From Agathobaculum ammoniilyticum (GTDB taxonomy: Bacteria > Bacillota > Clostridia > Oscillospirales > Butyricicoccaceae), in the NCBI RefSeq assembly GCF_025567315.1, contig NZ_JAOQJE010000002.1:229598-293597 (forward strand): 64,000 nt of DNA, given 5' to 3'. The notes beneath the pieces are model-generated. The model made no database searches, had not been told where the DNA came from, and saw only the letters and a program-made list of their open reading frames with translations. Below, piece by piece: positions 36,806-45,080 of this stretch (position 1 is its first letter; each line of letters begins with the position of its first letter). The position numbers and the translations under genes were made by a program.

Positions 36806-37663
36806 TTATTCTTCTACTTTTTCCAAAAGCCGTTGCACATAATTGGGCAGGTAGAACGCGCCATTGTGCAGGTTGGTGTTGTAATAGCGGGTTTCGATGC
36901 CGCGGGCGTTCCAGTCGTCCGCCTTGAGGTCGCGCACCGGATGAACCCCGCGCGAGGAAAACCCAAACAGCCAGTGGCCGGAGGGGTAGGTGGGGATGTG
37001 CGCCTGGAACAGGCGCGACAGCTCGAACGAATGCACAATGTTGCGGTGCGCGCGCTGGCAGGCGAGCGCGTCGCCCTTGTAGAACGGGCTTTCGTGCTGG
37101 TTGACCAGCACGCCGTGCGCCCTGAGCGCCTTGTAGCAGTTGCCGTAGAACTCCATCGTAAACAGGCCCTCGCCCGGGCCGAAAGGGTCGGTCGAGTCGA
37201 TGATGATGAGGTCGTACTCGTCCTCGATGCGGCGGATGTACTTCAGCCCGTCCTGATAGAGGATGTGTACGCGCGGATCGTCCAGACTGCACGCCACGGT
37301 CGGCAGGTATTCCCTGCACACCGCGACCACGCGCTCGTCGATCTCGACCAGGTCGATATGCTCGATGTGTGGATATCGGCACAGCTCACGCACGCAGCCG
37401 CCGTCGCCCCCGCCGATGACGAGCACCTTTCTGACCGTCTCGCCCAGCACGGCAAGCGGGACATGCACCATCATCTCGTGGTAGATGAATTCGTCGCGCT
37501 CGGTCAGCATCATATAGCCGTCGAGCGTCAAAAAACGGCCGAACTCCTCGCATTCGAACACGTCGATGCGCTGGAAGTCGCTCTGCTCGGTGTAAAGCTG
37601 CCGGTCGACCTGGATTGCCAGACCGACGGTCGGCGCGTGCATTTCGGTAAAGGTCAATTGCAT
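36806..37663 (-). CDS. speE: Aminopropyltransferase (spermidine synthase)
   Basis: 285 residues, class I methyltransferase-like fold. Motifs: VLVIGGGDGGCVREL (decarboxylated-SAM loop), DLVEIDERVVAVC, and DLIIIDSTDPFGPGEGLF with catalytic Asp. It moves the aminopropyl group of decarboxylated SAM to putrescine or a related amine. The acceptor may be agmatine here since no ureohydrolase is encoded nearby. 23 bases before the next gene. Confidence 0.93.
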   Translation of the reverse strand: MQLTFTEMHAPTVGLAIQVDRQLYTEQSDFQRIDVFECEEFGRFLTLDGYMMLTERDEFIYHEMMVHVPLAVLGETVRKVLVIGGGDGGCVRELCRYPHIEHIDLVEIDERVVAVCREYLPTVACSLDDPRVHILYQDGLKYIRRIEDEYDLIIIDSTDPFGPGEGLFTMEFYGNCYKALRAHGVLVNQHESPFYKGDALACQRAHRNIVHSFELSRLFQAHIPTYPSGHWLFGFSSRGVHPVRDLKADDWNARGIETRYYNTNLHNGAFYLPNYVQRLLEKVEE

Positions 37664-37675
37664 AACACAGACTCC

Positions 37676-39139
37676 TTAATTGGCTGCGGGGCTGATAATA
37701 CCGCGGATGACCTGTAGGCTGTCCACATTCGGGTCCTCGGTGCCGAGCAGCATACAGTTTTTCTCCTTGGCGTAGCGGATGTAGTCGAGGATCTCGCGGG
37801 TGATGCGCTCGCCCGGGGCGAGGATGGGAATGCCCGGCGGGTAGCACATGACGAACTCCGCGCAGATGCGGCCGACGCTTTCCGCCAGCGGGACGCCCTG
37901 CTTTTCCGCATAGAAAGCCTCCTGCGGCGCGGCCACCACCTGCGGGGAGATGTACTCCTGCCGCATGAGCGTGGCCTTGTCGCGCTTGTAGCGGCGGCGG
38001 ATGTCGGACAGAGCGGCCACAAAGCGCTCGAGGTCGCGCTCGCGGTCGCCGACCGAAACATAGGCCAGCAGGTTGCCAAGGTCGCCGAATTCGGTCTGGA
38101 TGTCGTAAAAGTCGCGCAGGATATCATATACTTCAATGCCGGCAAGCCCCACGTCCAGCGTGTTGACCGCGAGCTTGGTCACATCGAAATCGAAAACCGT
38201 GTCGCCGTTGATCAGCTCGCGGCCGTAGGCGTAGTAGTCGCCGATCTGATTGATCTCATCGCGGGCGTACTCGGTCAGGCGGGTGACCTTGCGGAAGATA
38301 TCCTTTCCGTACAGCGCCAGGTTCTTGCGCGAGATATCCAGGCTGACCATCAGCAGGTAGGAACCCGAGGTGGTCTGCGTCAGGTTGATGATCTGGCGCA
38401 CATATTCCGCGTTCACCGACGGGCCGCACAGCAGGAAGCTCGACTGTGTCAGCGAGCCGCCCGACTTGTGCATGGAAACCGAGGCGAGGTCCGCGCCCGC
38501 GGCCATCGCGGAGACGGGCATGTCCTCGCCAAAGTAGAAATGCGTGCCGTGCGCCTCATCCGCGAGCACCTTCATGCCCCTGGCGTGCGCCAGACGGACG
38601 ATCTCACGGATATCCGAGCAGATACCGTAGTAGGTGGGGTTGTTGACCAGCACCGCCTTGGCGGAGGGGTGCTTTTCGATCGCGGCCGCGACGTCCGCGA
38701 CCGACATGCCCAGCGAGATGCCCAGCCGCTCGTTGGTCTGCGGGTTGACGTACACCGGTACCGCGCCGGTAAGCACGAGCGCGTTGATGACCGAACGGTG
38801 GACGTTGCGGGGCAGGATGATCTCGTCCCCGCGCCCCACGACCGAAAGGATCATCGACTGCACGCTCGAGGTCGTGCCGCCGACCATCAGGAACGCATGG
38901 GCCGCGCCGAAAGCCTCGGCGGCCAGCTCCTCCGCCTCACGGATGACGCTGACCGGATGGCACAGGTTGTCCAGCGGCTTCATGGAGTTGACGTCCACGG
39001 TCATGCACTGTTCCCCGAGGAATTTTGTCAGCTCGGGATTGCCGCGTCCGCGTTTATGCCCGGGGACATCAAACGGGACGATACGCATATCCTTAAAATG
39101 TTCGAGCGCCTCCTTGATGGGCGCGCGGGACTGGTCCAT
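37676..39139 (-). CDS. speA: Arginine decarboxylase, fold-I PLP type
   Basis: 487 residues, Orn/Lys/Arg decarboxylase family of the short Bacillus SpeA type. It begins RAPIKEALEHFKDMRIVPFDVPGHKRG. PLP Lys is about 225 in SMHKSGGSLTQSS, with DEAHGTH at about 194. Arginine to agmatine is the likely reaction; lysine or ornithine cannot be excluded by eye. ATG 39139 has AGAAGG ahead and is preferred over a GTG at 39157. Confidence 0.88.
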   Translation of the reverse strand: MDQSRAPIKEALEHFKDMRIVPFDVPGHKRGRGNPELTKFLGEQCMTVDVNSMKPLDNLCHPVSVIREAEELAAEAFGAAHAFLMVGGTTSSVQSMILSVVGRGDEIILPRNVHRSVINALVLTGAVPVYVNPQTNERLGISLGMSVADVAAAIEKHPSAKAVLVNNPTYYGICSDIREIVRLAHARGMKVLADEAHGTHFYFGEDMPVSAMAAGADLASVSMHKSGGSLTQSSFLLCGPSVNAEYVRQIINLTQTTSGSYLLMVSLDISRKNLALYGKDIFRKVTRLTEYARDEINQIGDYYAYGRELINGDTVFDFDVTKLAVNTLDVGLAGIEVYDILRDFYDIQTEFGDLGNLLAYVSVGDRERDLERFVAALSDIRRRYKRDKATLMRQEYISPQVVAAPQEAFYAEKQGVPLAESVGRICAEFVMCYPPGIPILAPGERITREILDYIRYAKEKNCMLLGTEDPNVDSLQVIRGIISPAAN

Positions 39140-39186
39140 AGCTTTGCCTTCTTTCACATACGGAAGCGCGGAAAGCCTCCGGTACG

Positions 39187-39951
39187 TCAGTAGATGTTTT
39201 TGCCGCTGAAGATCTCGATCATCTCGCGGCGCAGGTCGGAATGGATTTTGAGCCGCGTCTTGGGCGGCAGCTCGTAGATATCGGTGTTGAACAGGTAGTT
39301 CTGCAGGTCAACCTCCTTGAGCAGCATGCGGGTGTGGAACAGGTTGGCCTGGTACACGTTCACATCGTAAGCGTCGTACAGGTCGAGTGTGTGCGGGTCG
39401 ATGAAATCCTGGATCGAGGTCATCTGGTGGTCCATGAACAGCTTTTTCCCCTCGATATCGCGGGTAAAGCCACGTACGCGGTAGTCCATGGTGATGATAT
39501 CCGAATCGAACGAGTCGATCAGGTAATCGAGCGTGGACAACGGCGTGATCTCGCCGCAGGTCGCCACGTCGATATCCACGCGGAACGTGGCAAGGCAGGT
39601 GTCCGGATGGTATTCCGGATAGGTATGCACGGTGACATGGCTTTTGTCCAGATGCGCCACGATGGTATCCGGCTCGGGCGCGGGCTTCATATGCTCCTCC
39701 GCGATCAGGAAGGTGACGGAGGCGCCCTGCGGGTCGTAATCCTGTTTGGAGATATGCAGCACATGCGCGCCGATCATCTCGGTCACGCGCTCCAGAATGC
39801 CGGTCAGCCGCTCGGAGTTGTACTGCTGGTCGATGTAGGCGATATAGTCGCGCTGCTCGCGCTCGGTTTTGGCATAGCATACGTCGTAAATGTTGAACGA
39901 CAGCGCCTTGGTCAGGTTGTTGAACCCGTACAGTTTCAGCTTGTTTTGCAT
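39187..39951 (-). CDS. speD: S-adenosylmethionine decarboxylase proenzyme
   Basis: 254 residues, Escherichia coli-like SpeD class (about 264 aa) rather than the 120-residue Bacillus type. The self-cleavage site is LDKSHVTVHTYPE, so the pyruvoyl group forms from Ser 104. The catalytic Cys is in DVATCGEITPLS. It makes decarboxylated SAM for SpeE. ATG 39951 has GAGG ahead. First gene of the operon, directly after a terminator-like hairpin. Confidence 0.93.
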   Translation of the reverse strand: MQNKLKLYGFNNLTKALSFNIYDVCYAKTEREQRDYIAYIDQQYNSERLTGILERVTEMIGAHVLHISKQDYDPQGASVTFLIAEEHMKPAPEPDTIVAHLDKSHVTVHTYPEYHPDTCLATFRVDIDVATCGEITPLSTLDYLIDSFDSDIITMDYRVRGFTRDIEGKKLFMDHQMTSIQDFIDPHTLDLYDAYDVNVYQANLFHTRMLLKEVDLQNYLFNTDIYELPPKTRLKIHSDLRREMIEIFSGKNIY

Positions 39952-40306
39952 ACCGGTAATCCTCACAATTAAAAAATCCTCAAGCGAGGTGTCCGCGCGC
40001 GGCCATCTCAGCTTGAGGAATGCAATCTCTCTTCCGTTCGGGCAAATGCCCGCAACGGCTCTGTCTGTGGAAGAGGAAAGAGTCTATATAGCAAGAATTT
40101 ACTTTTACTACTCTTATTGATTGTTTCACAAGTGTGATGCGCCCACGGCACACGGCTTTTAAGCAGCCAACTTATAAAATTCAATAAGGCAACAAAGTTG
40201 CCATGTTCGGCATTTGACCCGGCTGTCCGTATGGCCTTGGCTCCCCTTTGGGACAAAGGGGGCGGTCAAAGAATTCTGCTGGTAAAGGCTTTGCCTCTCC
40301 GAGTAA
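39952..40306 (-). ncRNA. Structured 5' leader of the polyamine operon (candidate riboswitch/attenuator)
   Basis: About 350 transcribed bases precede speD. From the 5' end: a domain closed by TTTGACC/GGTCAAA (40213-40219 with 40264-40270) that encloses a perfect 8-bp hairpin (40243-40261); a GGCAAC/GTTGCC hairpin near 40190-40205; a CCGTT-CGGGC stem near 40040-40058; and a terminator at 39971-40019. The layout fits an aptamer plus expression platform. No known riboswitch class was recognised. A seven-codon frame starting ATGGCAACTTTG is also present. Confidence 0.45.
39971..40019 (-). terminator. Intrinsic terminator inside the speD leader
   Basis: On the minus strand CCTCAAGC pairs with GCTTGAGG around a GC-rich inner stem, followed by TTTTTT. 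It lies 20 bases before the speD start, so read-through must be controlled. Confidence 0.75.
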
Positions 40307-40311
40307 ATATA

Positions 40312-40340
40312 ATTATATCGCACGAAACGCCGGAATGCAA
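40312..40340 (-). promoter_or_regulatory. Promoter of the polyamine operon
   Basis: TTGCAT, 17 bases, TATAAT on the minus strand. It puts the transcript start near 40305. Confidence 0.75.
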
Positions 40341-40411
40341 GTTTTTCTTACAGGAATTCCGCGGGGGAAAGCGAGGTTTTTTATGGGAATAAAAAGTTTA
40401 CATCCATGCCT

Positions 40412-40440
40412 TTGAAAAAGCTGTCGAAACGTAGTACAAT
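40412..40440 (+). promoter_or_regulatory. Promoter of the amidase gene
   Basis: TTGAAA, 17 bases, TACAAT. It rules out a start codon at 40406. Confidence 0.75.
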
Positions 40441-40477
40441 AGAACCACTGGAACGAGGGATAGGGAGAGCGGACGGA

Positions 40478-41161
40478 TTGAAGATTGCAGGGTTTTACAG
40501 TGGGAAAAAAGGGAAAAAGCGGCCGAACCGCCGGCCGCTGCTGCTGGCGGTGCTGCTGCTGGCGTCGTTTGCCGCCGGTATGCTGACGCATCGGGCGATC
40601 AGCCGGCCGCCGCAGCCGGACGCGGGGCTCAGCTATATTGAGGACATACCGGTCTATACGGACTTCCTGCCGGAGGGGAGCCGCGCGCGGCCCGGGGAAA
40701 AACGCGAGATCAAATACCTCGTCATCCACGAAACGGATAATTTTTCCGCGGGCGCGACCGCTGCCGCGCATAACTCATTCATCCACCAGAACGCCGACGC
40801 GCAGGAAAATATCGTTTCCTGGCATTACACCGTGGACGACCACGAAATATACCATCACCTGCCGGACGACGAAACCGCGTACCATGCGGGCGACCAGATG
40901 AAAAGGAACGGCGGCAACAAAAACGGCGTCGGGATCGAAATGTGCGTCAACGAGGACGGCAACTATGAGCAGACGTTAATCAACACCGAAAAACTGTGCG
41001 CGCGCCTGCTGCTCGAATACGGTCTGGGTCCGAAGGCGCTGCGCAAGCATGAGGACTTTTCCGGAAAAGTCTGTCCGGCCCGTTTGATTGGAGACGGACG
41101 CTGGGAGGAATTCTGCACGGCGGTGGAACAGCGCTATGTGGAGCTGAAAGCCGCGCGGTAA
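40478..41161 (+). CDS. N-acetylmuramoyl-L-alanine amidase, amidase_2 type
   Basis: 227 residues from a TTG at 40478; an ATG at 40406 would lie inside the promoter. One membrane anchor at about 22-41 (LLLAVLLLASFAAGMLTH), then the amidase_2 domain: YLVIHETDNF (zinc His), AHNSFIHQ, SWHYTVDDHEIYHHLPDDETAYHAG and a late KHEDFSGKVCPARL. It should cut the amide between MurNAc and L-Ala in peptidoglycan, outside the cell. Confidence 0.87.
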   Translation: MKIAGFYSGKKGKKRPNRRPLLLAVLLLASFAAGMLTHRAISRPPQPDAGLSYIEDIPVYTDFLPEGSRARPGEKREIKYLVIHETDNFSAGATAAAHNSFIHQNADAQENIVSWHYTVDDHEIYHHLPDDETAYHAGDQMKRNGGNKNGVGIEMCVNEDGNYEQTLINTEKLCARLLLEYGLGPKALRKHEDFSGKVCPARLIGDGRWEEFCTAVEQRYVELKAAR

Positions 41162-41205
41162 AGGTTAGCATTTTACAACCTCGTGCAAAACCCGACCAAA
41201 GAAAC

Positions 41206-41237
41206 AGGGCGATTTGTAGTAAATCGCCCTTTCTTTT
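41206..41237 (+). terminator. Terminator of the amidase gene
   Basis: AGGGCGATTT / AAATCGCCCT stem, 5-base loop, then TTCTTTTT. Confidence 0.8.
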
Positions 41238-41299
41238 TGGGCATTTTGGTGGTATACTGCAAAGGCTTATAATTTTAACTGATAAAGGAGTGAACCAAA

Positions 41300-42319
41300 A
41301 TGATCGTTATACTCAAGCAGAATAGCGATAAGGAACGTGTAGACCGTTTGATGCAGCATTTTAAGGATATGGGGCTTACGATCCACTATTCTCAGGGCGA
41401 GAACACCACGATCTTTGGCCTGGTCGGCGACACCACCAAACTGGACGAAGGGGACATCATGGCCTATGACGTGGTCGAGCGCGTGCAGCGTGTGACCGAG
41501 CCATTCAAGGCCGTCAACCGCAAATTCCACCATGAGGATACGGTCATTGAGGTTGCGGGGCGCAGGATCGGCGCGGGATACTTCAACGTGATGGCGGGAC
41601 CCTGCTCGGTCGAGAGCGAGGCGCAGATCGTGGAGGTGGCCGAAGCGGTCAAGCGGGCGGGCGCGTCCTTCCTGCGTGGCGGCGCGTTCAAGCCGCGCAC
41701 CTCGCCGTACTCCTTCCAGGGGCTTGAGGACGAGGGCCTGAAGCTCCTTTTGGAGGCCAAGCGCCAGACCGGCCTGCCGGTTGTAACCGAGATCATGAGC
41801 GAAAAGCACCTCGACCTGTTCGCGGATGTGGACATCATCCAGCTCGGCGCACGCAATATGCAGAATTTCATGTTGCTCAAGGAGCTGGGCCGGTCGGATA
41901 AGCCTATCCTGCTCAAGCGCGGCCTGTCCGCGACGATGGAGGAATTCCTGATGGCGGCGGAGTACATCTTCGCGGGCGGCAACACCAACGTCATCCTGTG
42001 CGAGCGCGGCATCCGCACGTTTGAAAAGATGATCCGCAACAATCTGGACATCTCCGCGGTGCCGCTGGTCAAGATATTCAGCCACCTGCCGGTGATCGTC
42101 GACCCGTCGCACGCCGCGGGCCGCCGCGATATGGTACAGCCGCTCTCGCGCGCCGCAATCGCCGCCGGCGCGGATGGCCTGATTATCGAGGCGCATAACG
42201 ACCCCAAAAACGCGCTGTGCGACGGGGCGCAGTCGCTCGACCTGCCGCAGTTCGACGCGGTCATGCAGGACATCAGACGCCGCGCCGCGTTCGAAGGGCG
42301 GGAGATGATGCCGCAGTGA
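41300..42319 (+). CDS. aroF: 3-deoxy-7-phosphoheptulonate synthase (DAHP synthase, type I-beta)
   Basis: 339 residues: an N-terminal ferredoxin/ACT-like regulatory domain (MIVILKQNSDKERVDRLMQH, about 1-70) and a KDO8PS-like barrel. Visible: NVMAGPCSVES, FLRGGAFKPRTSPYSFQG, LLKRGLSATMEEF, IVDPSHAAGRRDMV and LIIEAHNDP. It condenses PEP and erythrose-4-phosphate as the first step of the shikimate pathway. The N-terminal domain usually mediates feedback by Phe or Tyr. The next gene overlaps by 4 bases. Confidence 0.96.
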   Translation: MIVILKQNSDKERVDRLMQHFKDMGLTIHYSQGENTTIFGLVGDTTKLDEGDIMAYDVVERVQRVTEPFKAVNRKFHHEDTVIEVAGRRIGAGYFNVMAGPCSVESEAQIVEVAEAVKRAGASFLRGGAFKPRTSPYSFQGLEDEGLKLLLEAKRQTGLPVVTEIMSEKHLDLFADVDIIQLGARNMQNFMLLKELGRSDKPILLKRGLSATMEEFLMAAEYIFAGGNTNVILCERGIRTFEKMIRNNLDISAVPLVKIFSHLPVIVDPSHAAGRRDMVQPLSRAAIAAGADGLIIEAHNDPKNALCDGAQSLDLPQFDAVMQDIRRRAAFEGREMMPQ

Positions 42320-42654
42320 AGGACTTTGTGCGGTTCGGTGTCATTTTAAACCGAATGGCAAGCATGACGGGCTGGGTGCTGTGCCTGGCGTTGCTCCGCG
42401 ACCCGCGGGAGCGGTCGGCCGTCGGCTTCGTACTGCTGCTCGGCTGGACGTTTTTACAGACCATTGGGGTGCTCGGGTTTGCGGCGCGCTGGCTACTCGG
42501 CCGCCTGGACGAAAGCGAGGAAAAAGTGTGGGGTACGGCAGATAAGCTGCGTGCGCATCTGGGTGAGCGCAAAGCCAAAGGCGTATACGCCGCGATATAC
42601 GCTGCCATGCTGGCGGTAAAGCTCGCGCTGCCCGTCGGATTGAATCAAATATGA
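42316..42654 (+). CDS. Small membrane protein, unknown
   Basis: 112 residues from GTG 42316, overlapping the aroF stop. Two or three membrane segments (SMTGWVLCLALL; FVLLLGWTFLQTIGVLGFAARWLL; IYAAMLAVKLALPVGL) surround a short charged loop (LDESEEKVWGTADKLRAHLGE). No family recognised. ATG 42358 is a possible alternative start. Confidence 0.5.
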   Translation: MKDFVRFGVILNRMASMTGWVLCLALLRDPRERSAVGFVLLLGWTFLQTIGVLGFAARWLLGRLDESEEKVWGTADKLRAHLGERKAKGVYAAIYAAMLAVKLALPVGLNQI

Positions 42655-42682
42655 AAAAAGCGAGGCGGATGCCTCGCTTTTT
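42655..42682. terminator. Bidirectional terminator
   Basis: AAAAAGCGAGGC / GCCTCGCTTTTT, loop GGAT, between converging genes. Confidence 0.85.
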
Positions 42683-42697
42683 GCTTGATGTTTGCGT

Positions 42698-43819
42698 TTA
42701 GATTTTGATGAGTTCGTATTCCCGCGTGCCGAGGCCGAGCTTCTCGCCATGCTCGAGCGCGGACTGCCAGTTCGTATCCGGATGGGCGGCGTGGAAGTGG
42801 TCGTGCGCGTCGTCAATATGGTGCCGCTCGTGCGCGTCGCGGAGCAGGCTGTCCGGATTGACCGGCGCGGCGTTGACCGCGTCCACGCAGGCCTGGTCGA
42901 GCGCGATCGGGTCAAAGGACGCAAACATGCCGACATTCGGCACGATCGGCACGTCGTTCTCCGCGTGGCAGTCGCAGTTGGGCGACACGTCGATAACAAG
43001 CGAGATATGGAAGCAGGGGCGCCCGTCCACGACCGCCTTGGTGTACTCCGCGATCTTGCGGTTCAGGACGATGTTGGATTCATCATAGCCGCAGCCGATC
43101 GCGTCGGTCGGGCAGACGCCGATGCAGCGGCCGCAGCCCACGCATTTGTCATGATCGATATGCGCCTTTTTATCCGTGATGGTAATAGCGTCGTGCGCGC
43201 AGATGCGCGTACACATGCCGCAGCCCACGCAGGGGGACGGATCGACCTGCGGCTTGCCCGCGTTGTGCTGCTCCATTTTGCCCGCGCGTGAGCCGCAGCC
43301 CATGCCGATGTTCTTCAGACAGCCGCCGAAGCCCGAAGACTCGTGGCCCTTGAAGTGGGTCAGCGAAATAAATACGTCCGCGTCCATAATAGCCTGTCCG
43401 ATCTTGGCTTCCTTGACGTATTCTCCGCCCTCGACCGGCACATACGCCTCGTCCGTGCCTTTCAGCCCGTCCGCAATGATGACGTGGCAGCCGGTCGTGA
43501 ACGGGCTGAAGCCGTTGAGGTAAGCGGAGTCCAGATGGTCGAGCGCGTTCTTGCGCCCGCCGACGTACAGGGTGTTGCAGTCGGTCAGGAACGGCTTGCC
43601 GCCGCGCTCACGGACAAAATCCGCGACGGTTTTGGCCCAGTTCGGCCGGAGATAGGCGAGGTTGCCCGGCTCGCCGAAATGGATCTTGATGGCGGTGAAT
43701 TTCTTGTCGAAATCAATGGTTCCCATGCCCGCGGTTTTGAGCAGGCGGGTCAGCTTTTGCTGAAGGTTTTCGGTCAGCGTGGCGCGGAAGTCCGCGAAAT
43801 AGACCTTGGCCTTTTCCAT
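42698..43819 (-). CDS. DUF362-domain protein with two 4Fe-4S clusters
   Basis: 373 residues. An N-terminal DUF362 domain (IKIHFGEPGNLAYLRPNW ... FISLTHFKGHESSGFGGCLKNIGMG) is followed by a ferredoxin part with CVGCGMCTRIC and CVGCGRCIGVC, each a full 4Fe-4S motif, and a C-terminal part with DVSPNCDCH. Such proteins are common in anaerobes; the reaction is not known, presumably redox. ATG 43819 is used (GGATGATTCC ahead); further upstream there is no family sequence. Confidence 0.85.
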   Translation of the reverse strand: MEKAKVYFADFRATLTENLQQKLTRLLKTAGMGTIDFDKKFTAIKIHFGEPGNLAYLRPNWAKTVADFVRERGGKPFLTDCNTLYVGGRKNALDHLDSAYLNGFSPFTTGCHVIIADGLKGTDEAYVPVEGGEYVKEAKIGQAIMDADVFISLTHFKGHESSGFGGCLKNIGMGCGSRAGKMEQHNAGKPQVDPSPCVGCGMCTRICAHDAITITDKKAHIDHDKCVGCGRCIGVCPTDAIGCGYDESNIVLNRKIAEYTKAVVDGRPCFHISLVIDVSPNCDCHAENDVPIVPNVGMFASFDPIALDQACVDAVNAAPVNPDSLLRDAHERHHIDDAHDHFHAAHPDTNWQSALEHGEKLGLGTREYELIKI

Positions 43820-43920
43820 GATGGAATCATCCTTTCTTGTCTTACTTGCCCATGATGATAGTATAGCACAAAAAGGGGGGCAAAACAAGCGGATGGGGCG
43901 CATAGAGGGGAGAATATGGC

Positions 43921-43951
43921 AGAAAAAGGCGCGCGGCGCGCGCCTTTTTCT
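43921..43951 (-). terminator. Terminator of the 43954 gene
   Basis: AGAAAAAGGCGCGC and its complement around one base, ending in Ts in both directions. Confidence 0.75.
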
Positions 43952-43953
43952 GC

Positions 43954-44130
43954 CTACCGCCCGCCCGAATGCTCCAGACAGCTTTTGAGCAGGGCTGTGA
44001 CAACATGGTTCCAGCTCGTATTATTTTGAATGGCGATTTGTTCAATCTGGTTCGCAAGGGATTTTTCGATGTAAATGGTTTTATAAATTGATTCTGGGCG
44101 GGACGGTAAAGGAGGGATAATAACTTTCAA
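43954..44130 (-). CDS. Small ribbon-helix-helix-like protein, paralogue 2
   Basis: 58 residues from TTG 44130, chosen because GAGGTGAG lies six bases ahead; an upstream TTG at 44148 has no such site. Core SIYKTIYIEKSLANQIEQIA followed by IQNNTSWNHVVTALLKSCLE closely matches the 34202-34396 protein. It has its own terminator and a palindrome upstream. Probably a DNA-binding protein; no toxin partner is seen. Confidence 0.6.
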   Translation of the reverse strand: MKVIIPPLPSRPESIYKTIYIEKSLANQIEQIAIQNNTSWNHVVTALLKSCLEHSGGR

Positions 44131-44181
44131 AGCACTCACCTCAGTCAAGTATAACGCAAAATTGTTGGAGAAGTGCTTTTT

Positions 44182-44196
44182 GTGTCAAAATGACAC
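44182..44196. promoter_or_regulatory. Palindrome upstream of RHH paralogue 2
   Basis: GTGTCA-AAA-TGACAC, about 50 bases ahead of the TTG start, with a TATACT -10-like box (44149-44154, minus) between. It may be an operator. Confidence 0.45.
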
Positions 44197-44202
44197 CAAA
44201 AA

Positions 44203-45036
44203 TCAGGTTAAGTCGGCCAGGCTCCCGAACGTGTACCCCTCGCCCTCCCATTTGGTGAGCAGCTCGTCAAGGATGCGCGCATTCGTCTCGCTCGTCGAGT
44301 GCAGCAGGACGATCGCGCCGTTGTGGATGCGCGGCAGCAGCTTAGAGAACGCCTGTTCGTCGGTCGGCTGGTTGTCGGTATACCAGTCAACATAGGCCAG
44401 CGACCAGAACACAGTCGTATAGCCCAGCTCCTGCGCCTGCCTGAGGTTCTCCTCGCTGAATTTGCCCTGCGGGGGACGGTAGAACCGCTGCATCGGCTGG
44501 CCGGTCAGGGCGGTGAACTTTTCCTCAAGGCCGGTGATCTCCGCCTGGAATGAATCCATATCTGCAATCTTTGACATATCGGGATGGTGCAGCGTGTGGT
44601 TGCCCACGATATGCCCCTCGTCCACCATGCGCTTTACCAGATCGGGCGCGGTGTCGATAAAATTGCCCACCACGAAAAAGCACGCCGGCGCGTTGTGCTT
44701 CTTCAGCGCGTCCAGAATGGCGGGCGTGTTGCCGTTTTCGTAGCCCGCGTCAAAGGTCAGGTAGATCGTCTTTTGGGAGGTGTCGCCCACATAGTAGGCG
44801 TCCCACTGGCGGAGCGTATCCGCGGATACGTTACCGACGGGCGGCTGCCCCTCGGTTTGGAACGACAGACCCCAGTCGCTGACCGACGCGGGAACCGCGG
44901 CCTCGGTTTCAGCGTTTGCCTGCGCGGCGGGCGCATCGGCCTGTGGCAGCAGGAAGAACAGCACGGCAAGCGTAACGCATACGCCGGCCGCCGCGCCGAT
45001 GCGGCAAAGCGTGTCGCGGGTAATGGTAATGAACAT
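44203..45036 (-). CDS. Polysaccharide deacetylase (CE4), membrane-anchored
   Basis: 277 residues. One N-terminal membrane helix (about 10-30), then a NodB/CE4 domain: YLTFDAGYENGNTP (catalytic/metal Asp), GHIVGNHTLHHPDMSK (metal His pair), RFYRPPQGKFSEE, and IVLLHSTSETNARIL. Similar to PdaA, which deacetylates MurNAc in spore cortex synthesis, but PgdA/PdaC-like action is possible. Acts outside the membrane. Confidence 0.87.
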   Translation of the reverse strand: MFITITRDTLCRIGAAAGVCVTLAVLFFLLPQADAPAAQANAETEAAVPASVSDWGLSFQTEGQPPVGNVSADTLRQWDAYYVGDTSQKTIYLTFDAGYENGNTPAILDALKKHNAPACFFVVGNFIDTAPDLVKRMVDEGHIVGNHTLHHPDMSKIADMDSFQAEITGLEEKFTALTGQPMQRFYRPPQGKFSEENLRQAQELGYTTVFWSLAYVDWYTDNQPTDEQAFSKLLPRIHNGAIVLLHSTSETNARILDELLTKWEGEGYTFGSLADLT

Positions 45037-45080
45037 AAATAAACGCCCCCTCGGTGTAAAGTATGCCGGGGGGACGCGGC

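Noticed and set aside
39952..40320. T-box leader upstream of speD
   Set aside because: The leader has an ATGGCCGCGCG piece, but the full AGGGTGGNACCGCG antiterminator sequence and the Stem I marks are not present.
40406..40477. Upstream ATG start for the amidase
   Set aside because: This start lies just before and within the TTGAAA/TACAAT promoter, so it cannot be in the message.
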